Assembly: GCA_964567855.1 (NCBI GenBank)
Contig: CAZMOE010000002.1
Span: 1-64,000 of the forward strand
Source of the DNA: Liminaster sp964567855
GTDB taxonomy: Bacteria; Bacteroidota; Bacteroidia; Bacteroidales; UBA3663
DNA: 64,000 nucleotides
Direction of reading: 5' to 3'
The notes below the pieces were generated by a model, which saw only the letters and a program-made list of their open reading frames with translations, did not search any database and had not been told where the DNA came from. Of this stretch, positions 42,881 through 51,884 are shown piece by piece. The position numbers were made by a program, and so were the translations under genes. Positions within the stretch are counted from its first letter, which is position 1. Each line of letters starts with the position of its first letter.

Positions 42881-43594
42881 ATGGCAGACAAAACAAAGAA
42901 ACAGCAGGCTGAAGCCGACAAGCAGCAACGGAGTAAAGAAGAACTGTTCAATACCCTCACCCATTTTGTCGGTCTCTGCTTAGTGCCGTGCATATCGTGG
43001 GTAATTATATGGTTCGGCTATACGCAAAGCTGGCAAAATGCCTTCGGGGTGACGTTCTTCACGGTAGGCATGCTGCTGATGTACCTTGCCTCAAGCATGT
43101 ATCACTGGTGGAGGCCGGGAAAAGGAAAAAACCGGCTACGCATATTGGACCACATAGGCATTTATGTGCTGATTGCATGCAGTTACACACCCATCTGCAT
43201 GGAACTGGTGGAAAATGAACAGGTGGTCGGAGGATGGGTGTTTTTCGGCGTTATCTGGCTGCTGGTCATCATCGGGATCTTCTACAAAATATTTTTCATG
43301 AACAAGTTCCCGAAACTCTCCCTGTTCATTTATATCATGATGGGATGGTCGGTACTGTTCATTGCGGAACCGGTCTGGAACGCCTGCACGCCGCTTTCTG
43401 TCTCTTTCATTCTGGCCGAGGGAGTGTGTTATACCTCCGGCGTGTATTTCTTTGCCAACGACTCAAAAAAGAAATACTACCACGGTATCTGGCACATCTT
43501 CGTCATTCTGGGCACCATGTTCCACTGGGCGGCCGTCATGACAATGACCTGGCCGGGCGGCGCAGACACCCTTGCCGGCCATGTGCACGGCTAA
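42881..43594 (+). CDS. Hemolysin III / PAQR-family membrane protein
   Basis: The 237-residue protein has seven TM helices. The family's metal-binding motifs are seen: SSMYHWW after TM2, LDHIGIYVLIACSYTP in TM3, and HIFVILGTMFHWAAV near the end. Such proteins are named after a Bacillus hemolysin but probably are zinc-dependent membrane hydrolases or receptors acting on lipids. I use the ATG at 42881; the preceding 30 codons of open frame look unlike the family. The first 20 residues are charged and cytosolic. Role here unknown. Confidence 0.88.
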   Translation: MADKTKKQQAEADKQQRSKEELFNTLTHFVGLCLVPCISWVIIWFGYTQSWQNAFGVTFFTVGMLLMYLASSMYHWWRPGKGKNRLRILDHIGIYVLIACSYTPICMELVENEQVVGGWVFFGVIWLLVIIGIFYKIFFMNKFPKLSLFIYIMMGWSVLFIAEPVWNACTPLSVSFILAEGVCYTSGVYFFANDSKKKYYHGIWHIFVILGTMFHWAAVMTMTWPGGADTLAGHVHG

Positions 43595-43642
43595 GTTACG
43601 GCCATCAGGACAATAATATATGATAAATAGAAATTTGCGATC

Positions 43643-44839
43643 ATGAAAGATCGGCTTATCACACCAAGCTATTGTTTTATCATCGGCGCCAACTTTCTTC
43701 TGTTCTTCGGCTTCTGGCTGCTGATGCCTGTGCTGCCGTTTTACCTGCAGGAAGTGTTCGGCGCAAGCAAGGCTGAAATCGGAATGGTGCTCTCCTGCTA
43801 CACGATGGCGGCATTGTGCATCCGTCCGTTTTCCGGCTATCTGCTGGACACATTTGCAAGAAAACCGCTCTACCTGCTGGCCTATTTCATCTTCACGGCC
43901 ATCTTCGGAGGCTATCTGCTGGCCGGTACGCTGACGTTGTTCATTCTGTTCCGAGTGATACACGGAGTGTCGTTCGGCATGGTGACCGTAGGCGGCAACA
44001 CCATCGTCATCGACATCATGCCCTCCTCGCGACGCGGCGAGGGTCTGGGCTACTACGGCCTGGCCAACAACATCTCCATGTCCATCGGTCCCATGGCAGG
44101 ACTGTTCCTGCACGATGCCGGAGCCTCCTATCCGATCATTTTCTGCTGTTCTCTTGGGGCCTGTGCCGCCGGCCTGCTTTGCGCTTCGGCCGTAAAGACC
44201 CCGTATAAACCGTCCGTCCGGCGCGAAGCCCTCTCTCTGGACCGCTTTATCTTGCTAAAAGGCATTCCTGCCGGTGTCACCCTGTTGCTGCTTTCCATCC
44301 CCTACGGCATGACAACCAACTATGTAGCCATGTATGCCCGGCAGATCGGAATCACCGCCCCAACCGGCTTCTTCTTCACATTCATGGCCTTGGGAATGGC
44401 CGTGTCGCGGCTTTTCTCCGGAAGGCTGGTCGACCGGGGAAAGATAACGCAGGTCATCAAAGCCGGGTTGTATCTGGTCATCGGAAGTTTCTTTCTGCTG
44501 TCGGCCTGCGTGTATCTGATTCAGTGGGATCCCCGGGTGTGCACAACCGCATTTTTTGCCGTCGCCACCTTGCTGGGCGTCGGCTTCGGCATGATGTTTC
44601 CGGCCTACAACACGCTTTTTGTCAATCTCGCCCCCAATAACCAGCGGGGTACGGCAACATCGACCTATCTGACCTCATGGGACGTCGGAATAGGAATCGG
44701 CATGGTGGCCGGCGGCTATATTGCCGAGGTTAGCAGTTTCGACAAAGCCTATCTTTTCGGCGCCTGCCTGACTGTCGCCTCTACACTGTATTTCAATTGG
44801 AAAGTCGCCCCGCATTTTCAAAAGAACCGGTTACGGTGA
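43643..44839 (+). CDS. MFS transporter (drug/sugar exporter type)
   Basis: The 398-residue protein has 12 TM helices. The MFS motif between TM2 and TM3 is degenerate (FSGYLLDTFARKPL), and the motif-C-like GLANNISMSIGPMAGLFL suggests an exporter of the 12-TM family. It follows the hemolysin III-like gene by 48 bp. Substrate cannot be read. Confidence 0.88.
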   Translation: MKDRLITPSYCFIIGANFLLFFGFWLLMPVLPFYLQEVFGASKAEIGMVLSCYTMAALCIRPFSGYLLDTFARKPLYLLAYFIFTAIFGGYLLAGTLTLFILFRVIHGVSFGMVTVGGNTIVIDIMPSSRRGEGLGYYGLANNISMSIGPMAGLFLHDAGASYPIIFCCSLGACAAGLLCASAVKTPYKPSVRREALSLDRFILLKGIPAGVTLLLLSIPYGMTTNYVAMYARQIGITAPTGFFFTFMALGMAVSRLFSGRLVDRGKITQVIKAGLYLVIGSFFLLSACVYLIQWDPRVCTTAFFAVATLLGVGFGMMFPAYNTLFVNLAPNNQRGTATSTYLTSWDVGIGIGMVAGGYIAEVSSFDKAYLFGACLTVASTLYFNWKVAPHFQKNRLR

Positions 44840-44875
44840 CAGCCGCTGTTTTTTCTGCGGCCAATGCACAAAATG

Positions 44876-44903
44876 AAAAGCCTCTCTGACGGGAGGCTTT
44901 CAT
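44876..44903 (+). terminator. Weak terminator after the MFS gene
   Basis: AAAGCCTC and GAGGCTTT form an 8-bp stem with short loop 37 bp after the stop; only three Ts follow. Confidence 0.45.
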
Positions 44904-45253
44904 CATGTAACGGTGTGGACAGAGGCAAACGGCATCCGGCGCACTTCGCTCCCGGCATTTTCATTAATTCCCGTCCCATTTGAAAGACCGCCCCCTTTGA
45001 TGACGATGGAAAAAAAGGTGCGGCCGGCCCTGCCAAGAGAGATGTTACCGCTCACGGCCATAAAAAAACGTTTACTTTCTCACTCGAAAGGCCTTCAAAA
45101 AACCCTTTTCGGAGAAAAGTAAACGTATGTTACGGTATCCGCACGACGTACGGTCCAACTCTTATCGCCGGCAATCCCGCCGGCGAAGTTTTTCCCGTCG
45201 CGAAACAAAGAAAAACGGATGCCCGGACCACCGCACCGGTGTCCGATACCCTG
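44904..45253. other. 350-bp intergenic stretch between convergent genes
   Basis: No gene is seen; short frames at 44913-45122 and 45127-45384 lack motifs and ribosome sites. It contains the proS terminator at 45061-45126. Confidence 0.55.
45061..45126 (-). terminator. Long hairpin terminator after proS
   Basis: ACGTTTACTTTCTC and its inverse (one bulged base) form the base, continuing as CGAAAGG/CCTTTTCG around an A-rich loop. On the minus strand the hairpin is followed by TTTTTTTA. Confidence 0.85.
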
Positions 45254-46744
45254 TTAATAAGAGCGGGCGAAAATTACGCGACGTTCAGAGGGTTTTCCGG
45301 TCACCATGTCGACGCCCGGCACCAAATCGCCTTCGAAGGGAACGAACGGAATACAGCGGATCGTGGCTTTCGTCTGCTCTTTGATGTATTCTTCCGTCTC
45401 GGTAGTACCGTCCCAATGGGCCAGGATGAACCCGCCCTTCTCGATTTCAGTTTTAAATTCCTCCCAGGTATCGACGCAGCGGATGTTCTCATCGCGCATC
45501 TTGCGGGCCTTATCAAAAATATTCTGCTGGATATCCTCAAGCAACTTTTCAACCCGTTCGCAAATGCCCTCCTGGGAAACCGTCTCCTTTTCAAGGGTAT
45601 CGCGGCGCATCACCTCAACGGTGCCATTCTGCATGTCGCGCGTACCCAAAGCGAGGCGGACAGGAATACCCTTCAGTTCATATTCCGCAAATTTCCATCC
45701 CGGTTTCTTATTGTCGGAGTTGTCATATTTGACGCTGATGCCCATCTTCCTGAACGCAGACATCCACCCGGCCACCTTTTCATCGATGGCGGTCAGCTCC
45801 TCGGCCTTTTTGTAAATCGGGACAATCACAACCTGTATCGGAGCAAGTTTGGGCGGCAGCACCAGACCGTTGTCATCGGAATGGGTCATGATCAGCGCTC
45901 CCATCAGACGGGTGGAAACACCCCATGAAGTTGCCCAGACATACTGCGCCTTGTTTTCCTTATCGACATAGGTCACATCGAAAGCCTTGGCAAAGTTCTG
46001 TCCGAGGAAGTGGGAGGTTCCCGACTGCAGGGCCTTGCCATCCTGCATCATGGCCTCGATCGTGTAGGTGTTCACGGCACCGGCAAAACGCTCATTGGGC
46101 GACTTCGTGCCCTTGATGACCGGCATAGCCATCCATTGCTCGGCAAACTCTCCATAGAGATTGATCATCTCCATGGCCTTATCCTCGGCCTCTTCGTAGG
46201 TGGCGTGCGCCGTATGGCCTTCCTGCCACAAAAATTCGGCCGTACGGAGGAACAGGCGGGTACGCATCTCCCAACGCATCACATTGGCCCACTGGTTGCA
46301 CAACAACGGCAGATCGCGCCAGGAATGGATCCAGTTCTTATAAGTATTCCAGATAATCGTCTCGGAAGTGGGGCGAATAATCAGCTCTTCCTCCAACCGG
46401 GCCGCCGGATCCACCACCACCCCGTTACCGTCAGGCGCATTCTTCAGACGATAATGGGTAACAACGGCACATTCTTTGGCAAAACCCTCGACATGTTCCG
46501 CCTCTTTGCACAAGAAAGACTTCGGAATCAGCAGCGGAAAATATGCATTCTGTACTCCCGTCTGCTTAAACATGTCGTCAAGCACCCGCTGCATCTTTTC
46601 CCAGATCGCATAACCGTAAGGTTTGATCACCATACAGCCACGCACCGCCGACTGCTCTGCCAGATCGGCCTTTACAACCAAATCATTGTACCACTGCGAG
46701 TAGTTTTCGGCTCGTGCGGTCATTTCCTTTAGCTCTTTTGCCAT
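45254..46744 (-). CDS. proS: Prolyl-tRNA synthetase (archaeal/eukaryal type)
   Basis: The 496-residue class II synthetase lacks the editing insert of the E. coli enzyme and has the ProS type-3 pattern: GCMVIKPYGYAIWEKMQ, motif 2 region RPTSETIIWNTYKNWI ... RWEMRTRLFLRTAEFLWQEGH, motif 3 LMGALIMTHSDDNGL, an anticodon-binding domain (about 285-400), and the C-terminal domain ending RRVIFARSY. Start is the ATG at 46744. It is a single-gene unit with a strong terminator. Confidence 0.95.
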   Translation of the reverse strand: MAKELKEMTARAENYSQWYNDLVVKADLAEQSAVRGCMVIKPYGYAIWEKMQRVLDDMFKQTGVQNAYFPLLIPKSFLCKEAEHVEGFAKECAVVTHYRLKNAPDGNGVVVDPAARLEEELIIRPTSETIIWNTYKNWIHSWRDLPLLCNQWANVMRWEMRTRLFLRTAEFLWQEGHTAHATYEEAEDKAMEMINLYGEFAEQWMAMPVIKGTKSPNERFAGAVNTYTIEAMMQDGKALQSGTSHFLGQNFAKAFDVTYVDKENKAQYVWATSWGVSTRLMGALIMTHSDDNGLVLPPKLAPIQVVIVPIYKKAEELTAIDEKVAGWMSAFRKMGISVKYDNSDNKKPGWKFAEYELKGIPVRLALGTRDMQNGTVEVMRRDTLEKETVSQEGICERVEKLLEDIQQNIFDKARKMRDENIRCVDTWEEFKTEIEKGGFILAHWDGTTETEEYIKEQTKATIRCIPFVPFEGDLVPGVDMVTGKPSERRVIFARSY

Positions 46745-46800
46745 AGTTGTTTCTTACAATATAGTATATATGAATATTTTTCAAAAAATATCTTCCTGAC

Positions 46801-47433
46801 TCAGAGTTTCCCCTTTTTCGCCAGCTTCAGCATGTGTCTGTTAGGCACCAAATAAAAGCAGACCCGGCGATTCTGCTCGCGCTTCTTCATCGTGGAATTG
46901 TCAGTGCGGGGCGACTGGTCTGCCAACCCATAGCACTTGATATGAGAAGCCTCGACGCCCTGGCGGGAAATCCACCTGCCGATGACCGCCGCACGCGACG
47001 AAGTCACACGGTTTAGATAAGCCGCCGAACCGTTGTTGTCGCTATAGCAGGATACGATCACCGAGGCCACAGCATCGCCGCCGCGCAGGAAGCGGACCAA
47101 CGGATAAAGGATCCCATCGGAGTTTTGTGTCATCAGCGTATCGCCGGACACGAATATCTCGTCCGACGGAACCGTAACCTTCAGAATTCCCTCATATCCG
47201 CCCACCAATGCGAACTCGAAACCGCTGCGGTCGAAAGAACCCAGCCGCTCAGCCTCCCGCATCCAATAGCGGCGGACGTTCTGCATCGTCTGATAATCGC
47301 CGTTCACATGGGCCATTTCCCCGTACAGAGACTGCTCATATTCGGGAATACGTTCCACATTCTGGGCGAAACCGCTTTCCGTGAAACAGAAAGACAATAT
47401 TGCCCCCAAGCCTGTCAGGAAGAGCCGTCTCAT
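46801..47433 (-). CDS. Exported OmpA-like domain protein
   Basis: The 210-residue protein (start 47433, MRRLFLTGLGAILSF) has a signal peptide and a C-terminal OmpA-like domain: ILYPLVRFLRGGDAVASVIV, SCYSDNNGSAAYLNRVTSSR (RAAVIG pattern) and CYGLADQSPRTDN ... QNRRVCFYL. OmpA_C domains bind peptidoglycan. The N-terminal 90 residues are not recognised; there is no beta-barrel. The start overlaps the upstream gene by 4 bp, so the two are coupled. Confidence 0.8.
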   Translation of the reverse strand: MRRLFLTGLGAILSFCFTESGFAQNVERIPEYEQSLYGEMAHVNGDYQTMQNVRRYWMREAERLGSFDRSGFEFALVGGYEGILKVTVPSDEIFVSGDTLMTQNSDGILYPLVRFLRGGDAVASVIVSCYSDNNGSAAYLNRVTSSRAAVIGRWISRQGVEASHIKCYGLADQSPRTDNSTMKKREQNRRVCFYLVPNRHMLKLAKKGKL

Positions 47434-47735
47434 TTTTCGTCCAAACTCTCTTCGTAATCGAATTCGCCCTCTATGACCCAACGCACCAGGTTCGCGTCAA
47501 AAGCGAATCCGTCGCGCTTGGAGTTCTTGATGACATATTCCTGCAATTCGTCGACATCGATTTCTATATCTTCTTCCTCATCGTCAAAAAAACCGTTGGA
47601 TTCATAGTAATCGAATATCAAATCCGTTATGTAAAGCACTTCATCATCCGAGAAATGCCCTTTCGCCTCCTGCGGCAAGTTGTTCTGAATGAATTTTACG
47701 GCATCCTCGTCGTCATACAAAAATGAATCTGGCAT
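47430..47735 (-). CDS. Small acidic protein of unknown function
   Basis: The 101-residue product is very acidic (DDEDA, DDEEEDIEIDVDE) with aromatic-rich helices (ITDLIFDYYESNGFF). I do not recognise a named domain, but similar short proteins are kept in Bacteroidales. Coding is supported by the promoter box at 47768, and by the ATGA overlap with the OmpA-like gene downstream. Confidence 0.75.
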   Translation of the reverse strand: MPDSFLYDDEDAVKFIQNNLPQEAKGHFSDDEVLYITDLIFDYYESNGFFDDEEEDIEIDVDELQEYVIKNSKRDGFAFDANLVRWVIEGEFDYEESLDEK

Positions 47736-47767
47736 AGCTAATTATGAATTTATCGTTTATTTGAGCG

Positions 47768-47775
47768 CAAAGATA
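47768..47775 (-). promoter_or_regulatory. Candidate -7 box for the acidic-protein/OmpA-like pair
   Basis: TATCTTTG on the minus strand, 32 bp before the start at 47735. The rest of the 47736-48122 gap holds only the ppdK terminator and GC-rich sequence without genes. Confidence 0.5.
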
Positions 47776-48047
47776 CAAAATAATAGTTACATGAAAACCT
47801 TTCGTTTTTACTTTTTCCAAATAAGTGGCAAAAAACCGCATCCGCCGATCACCATCCCAGGATCACGCGCCCGGATTATCACACCGCCGGCAACCCGCGG
47901 TCTGCCTTCCCGCCGCCCGGTCACCGAAACGGCTGCCGGGTTTCCCGCATACTGCCGGTCACCGGTTTGCGATCGGTCCCGGATGCTATCCGCACCCTGC
48001 CCTTCCGCGCTTGCCATCGGTCCCTCCCCGTCCGGTGCGACATTGAT

Positions 48048-48094
48048 AAAAAACGTGCCGTAACGCCATAAATCAATATGGACATTACGACACG
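48048..48094 (-). terminator. Terminator after ppdK
   Basis: CGTGTCGTAATGTCCATA pairs with TATGGCGTTACGGCACG with two G.T positions and one bulge; on the minus strand TTTTTTATC follows, 28 bp after the stop. Confidence 0.8.
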
Positions 48095-48122
48095 CGGATC
48101 TATTCATTAAATTATTTGCCGC

Positions 48123-50852
48123 TTAATCTTCCAGGGCAGCCTGAGCCGCAGCCAATCTGGCAATCGGCACACGGAACGGAGAGCAGCTGGCGTAGTTCAA
48201 ACCGACACGGTGACAGAATTTCACGGAACTCGGTTCGCCGCCATGCTCGCCACAGATACCGCACTTGAGTTCAGGACGAACGGAGCGGCCTTTCTCGACG
48301 GCCATCTTGATCAACTCACCCACGCCGTTCTGATCCAGTACGCGGAAAGGATCGACCGTAAGGATCTTCTTCTCCAAATAAACGGGGAGGAAGCTGGCGA
48401 TATCATCGCGGGAGTATCCGAAGGTCATCTGGGTCAGGTCATTGGTACCGAAAGAGAAATATTCGGCCTTGGTGGCGATATGATGAGCCGTCAAAGCAGC
48501 TCGCGGAATCTCGATCATCGTACCTACCTTGAAGTCCAGAGGTTCCACGCCCTCTTCTTCAAAGAGTGCGGCAGCGGTTTCGCGAATAATGGCCTCTTGC
48601 TGCTCGAATTCATAAATGATACCGATCAACGGCACCATGATTTCGGGTTTCGGATTAAGGCCTTCCTTACGCAACTGGATGGCAGCGCCAAGAATAGCGC
48701 GTGTCTGCATCGCCGTAATTTCCGGATAGGTATTGCCAAGACGGCAGCCGCGGTGGCCCAGCATCGGGTTATGTTCACACAGGCTTTCGACGCGCTGCTG
48801 AATGACTTTGAGGCTAACGTTCATCGTTTTGGCCATTTCCTGCTGACCGGCAAGATCATGCGGAACGAATTCATGGAGCGGCGGATCGAGCAAACGGATA
48901 TTTACCGGGAGGCCGTCCATAGCCTTGAGAATGCCGTAGAAATCTTTCTGCTGGTAGGGCAAAAGTTTTGCCAGCGCCTTCTTACGGCCTTCAACGGTCT
49001 CGGAAAGAATCATTTCGCGCATGGCAATGATCTTCTCGTTGTCGAAGAACATATGCTCGGTACGGCAAAGGCCGATACCTACGGCACCAAACTCACGGGC
49101 CACCTTGGCATCATGAGGAGTGTCGGCATTGGTACGGACAACCAGACGGGTATATTTCTTGCAGAGATCCATCAACTCGGCGAAGTCACCGGAAATCTCG
49201 GCAGCCTTGGTCTCAATATTGCCGTTGTAAACCTGACCGGTGGAACCGTTGAGAGAAATATAATCGCCTTCGTGCAAAACCGTTCCATCGATGGTCAAGG
49301 TCTTGGCCACATAATCCACTACAAGAGCACCGGCACCGGAAACGCAGCATTTGCCCATACCGCGGGCCACCACAGCGGCGTGAGAGGTCATACCGCCGCG
49401 GCAGGTCAGAATACCTTCGGCAGCAGCCATACCGGCCAGGTCTTCGGGAGAGGTCTCGATGCGGACCATCACCACCTTGTGACCGTTCTTGTGCCAGACT
49501 TCGGCGTCATCCGCATTGAAGACGATCTGACCGCAGGCGGCACCGGGAGATGCCGGCAAACCGGTAGTCAGTAACTTAGCCTTCTTAAGGGCGGAGTTAT
49601 CGAAGACAGGGTGAAGCAGTTCGTCCAATTTGTTCGGCTCGCAACGCAGAATGGCGGTCTTTTCGTCGATATAGCCCTGATGTAGCATGTCCATGGCGAT
49701 CTTCACCATAGCGGTACCCGTACGTTTGCCGTTGCGGGTCTGGAGGAACCAGAGCTTGCCTTCCTGCACGGTGAACTCCATATCCTGCATATCTTTGTAG
49801 TGATCTTCCAGCAAGGTCTGCAATTCATCCAGCTGACGATAGATGCTGGGCATGGCCTCTTCCATAGACGGATAGTTGGCGGCGCGTTCCTCTTCGGAGA
49901 CACCGGCTAATTCGGCCCAACGCTGGGAACCGATCTTCGTGATCTGCTGAGGTGTACGGATACCGGCGACAACGTCTTCGCCCTGAGCGTTCACCAGCCA
50001 CTCGCCATTGAAAATATCTTCACCGGTGGCCGCGTCACGACTGAAGCATACGCCGGTGGCAGAGGTATTACCCATATTTCCGAACACCATGGCCATTACG
50101 GAAACGGCCGTACCCCATTCTGCCGGGATACCCTCCATCTTGCGGTAAAGGATGGCACGTTCATTCATCCAGCTGTTGAACACGGCACAGATGGCGCCCC
50201 ACAACTGCTCATATACATCGGTCGGGAATTCCTTGCCGGTACTCTTAAGGATAGCAGCCTTGAATTCCTTCACCAGTTTCTGGAGAGCCTCGACGGGAAG
50301 ATCCTTATCCAGCACCACCTGGTATTCTTCCTTCACCTTTTCGATGATTGCCTCGAACGGGTCGATATCGGTCTTGTTCACCGGCTTGAGTCCCATCACG
50401 ACGTCGCCATACATCTGGACGAAACGACGGTAAGAATCCCACGCGAAACGGGGATTGCCGGTCTTTGCGGCGAGACCTTCCACCACGTCGTCATTCAGAC
50501 CGAGGTTGAGGATCGTATCCATCATGCCGGGCATGGAGGCTCTTGCGCCTGAACGGACACTCACCAGCAACGGATTCTTGACATCACCGAAGGTGCTGTT
50601 CATCAAGGTTTCGATATGCTTGACAGCACCCATCACCTCGTCCTGCAGAAGCGCTACGACCTTCTCCTGACCGATCTGATAATATTCGTTACAAACGTCG
50701 GTAGTGATTGTAAAGCCGGGAGGAACCGGCACGCCGATGAGATTCATTTCCGCCAGGTTGGCACCCTTGCCGCCCAACAGATTTCTCATGTCCGCCTTAC
50801 CTTCAGCCTTTCCGTTTCCGAAGGTATAGACTCTTTTTTTATTAATTTCCAT
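48123..50852 (-). CDS. ppdK: Pyruvate, phosphate dikinase
   Basis: The 909-residue protein converts pyruvate, ATP and Pi to PEP, AMP and PPi (or the reverse, making ATP from PPi). In order it has an ATP-grasp domain (NLLGGKGANLAEM at the N-terminus), the phosphohistidine domain TCRGGMTSHAAVVARG with catalytic His near 491, and a C-terminal PEP/pyruvate barrel with GLCRTEHMFF and KCGICGEHGGEP (catalytic Cys). Length fits the bacterial enzyme (about 880-910). It is a single-gene unit with box TATATTTG at 50925. Confidence 0.97.
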   Translation of the reverse strand: MEINKKRVYTFGNGKAEGKADMRNLLGGKGANLAEMNLIGVPVPPGFTITTDVCNEYYQIGQEKVVALLQDEVMGAVKHIETLMNSTFGDVKNPLLVSVRSGARASMPGMMDTILNLGLNDDVVEGLAAKTGNPRFAWDSYRRFVQMYGDVVMGLKPVNKTDIDPFEAIIEKVKEEYQVVLDKDLPVEALQKLVKEFKAAILKSTGKEFPTDVYEQLWGAICAVFNSWMNERAILYRKMEGIPAEWGTAVSVMAMVFGNMGNTSATGVCFSRDAATGEDIFNGEWLVNAQGEDVVAGIRTPQQITKIGSQRWAELAGVSEEERAANYPSMEEAMPSIYRQLDELQTLLEDHYKDMQDMEFTVQEGKLWFLQTRNGKRTGTAMVKIAMDMLHQGYIDEKTAILRCEPNKLDELLHPVFDNSALKKAKLLTTGLPASPGAACGQIVFNADDAEVWHKNGHKVVMVRIETSPEDLAGMAAAEGILTCRGGMTSHAAVVARGMGKCCVSGAGALVVDYVAKTLTIDGTVLHEGDYISLNGSTGQVYNGNIETKAAEISGDFAELMDLCKKYTRLVVRTNADTPHDAKVAREFGAVGIGLCRTEHMFFDNEKIIAMREMILSETVEGRKKALAKLLPYQQKDFYGILKAMDGLPVNIRLLDPPLHEFVPHDLAGQQEMAKTMNVSLKVIQQRVESLCEHNPMLGHRGCRLGNTYPEITAMQTRAILGAAIQLRKEGLNPKPEIMVPLIGIIYEFEQQEAIIRETAAALFEEEGVEPLDFKVGTMIEIPRAALTAHHIATKAEYFSFGTNDLTQMTFGYSRDDIASFLPVYLEKKILTVDPFRVLDQNGVGELIKMAVEKGRSVRPELKCGICGEHGGEPSSVKFCHRVGLNYASCSPFRVPIARLAAAQAALED

Positions 50853-50924
50853 AATCTGTGTTTTTATAAGATTAATTAGTTAGAATTTATAAACATTTTC
50901 AGTGCCTCTAAAGTTTGAGGTTTG

Positions 50925-50932
50925 CAAATATA
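50925..50932 (-). promoter_or_regulatory. Candidate -7 box for ppdK
   Basis: TATATTTG on the minus strand, 72 bp before the start. The rest of the 50853-51092 gap shows no gene. Confidence 0.45.
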
Positions 50933-51092
50933 GTTTATTTTTTTAAAAGTTTTCCCTTTTTATCTCTTTTTTTTCCGGTTCGTGCAACAACAATCGGTTG
51001 CACACGCTCTATCCACCCCTTTTTATTTCACTTAAAGCCCGTTTCTGCCCGATAACGGAGCGTTTTGTCTCTACCAAACCCGTTGCGTCACA

Positions 51093-51845
51093 TCAATAGG
51101 CGGCCACAATCTCCGCGGCCTTTTCCAACGCAACGGGTTTGCCGGCATCGACCCAGCGGATGCCGTCCGCAACATCGTAGGCCACGACATTTTTCCGGGC
51201 GGCGACAGACAGATAGAAGTCGACGATGGAAAAAGCGCCCTCCCACGGCCGCATATCGGCAAAAAGGGCCGGGCCGAACACATGGACGCCGGTAAAGGCC
51301 TTGCGTGTGCAGGCCGCGGCATCAAATTCCGGGACGGGCGATTTCACTTCGCCGCTGCCGGTATGGATCCACCCCTTCAACAGCCCGGCATCGTCGAACA
51401 GCAGATAGCGGGAGGTCTCGCGGACATTGACCGCCAGCATAGCGTCGCAAGACGAAGCGGCCGCCTTACGTCCGTAGGCCTCATACAGAGCCGCCGGATC
51501 CAGATCGGTAATGATGTCCACGTTGTGCACCAGCACCGGAGCATCGGGTGCGAACAACGGGCCCGCTTTCTTCAACCCGCCGCCGGTGTCGAGCAGCTGC
51601 CCGCGCTCATCGGAAACGTCGATACGCAGTCCGAAATCGTTGTTGGCCCTCAAAAAACCGATGATCTGCCCGCCGAAATGATGGACGTTGACCACGACAT
51701 GGCCGAAACCGCACCTCTTCAGTTTCAAAATCAAATGCTCCAGCATGGGCCGGCCGGCGATTTCCACCAATGCCTTCGGCCGGCTGTCGGTCAGAGGACG
51801 AAGCCGCGAGCCAAGCCCTGCGGCAAATATCATTGCGCTTTTCAT
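51093..51845 (-). CDS. MurU-like sugar-1-phosphate nucleotidyltransferase
   Basis: The 250-residue protein has the nucleotide loop FAAGLGSRLRPLT, then RPKALVEIAGRPMLEH, the DTGGGLKKA segment and a metal Asp in VHNVDIITD, as in MurU (N-acetylmuramate-1-phosphate uridylyltransferase). It is encoded 39 bp after an AmgK-like kinase; in Pseudomonas AmgK and MurU together recycle MurNAc to UDP-MurNAc. The same role is likely here, but GlcNAc-1-P or other sugars cannot be excluded. Confidence 0.8.
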   Translation of the reverse strand: MKSAMIFAAGLGSRLRPLTDSRPKALVEIAGRPMLEHLILKLKRCGFGHVVVNVHHFGGQIIGFLRANNDFGLRIDVSDERGQLLDTGGGLKKAGPLFAPDAPVLVHNVDIITDLDPAALYEAYGRKAAASSCDAMLAVNVRETSRYLLFDDAGLLKGWIHTGSGEVKSPVPEFDAAACTRKAFTGVHVFGPALFADMRPWEGAFSIVDFYLSVAARKNVVAYDVADGIRWVDAGKPVALEKAAEIVAAY

Positions 51846-51884
51846 ATCTTATTCATTTATAAATCAATCGTCTGAAAAGATTAT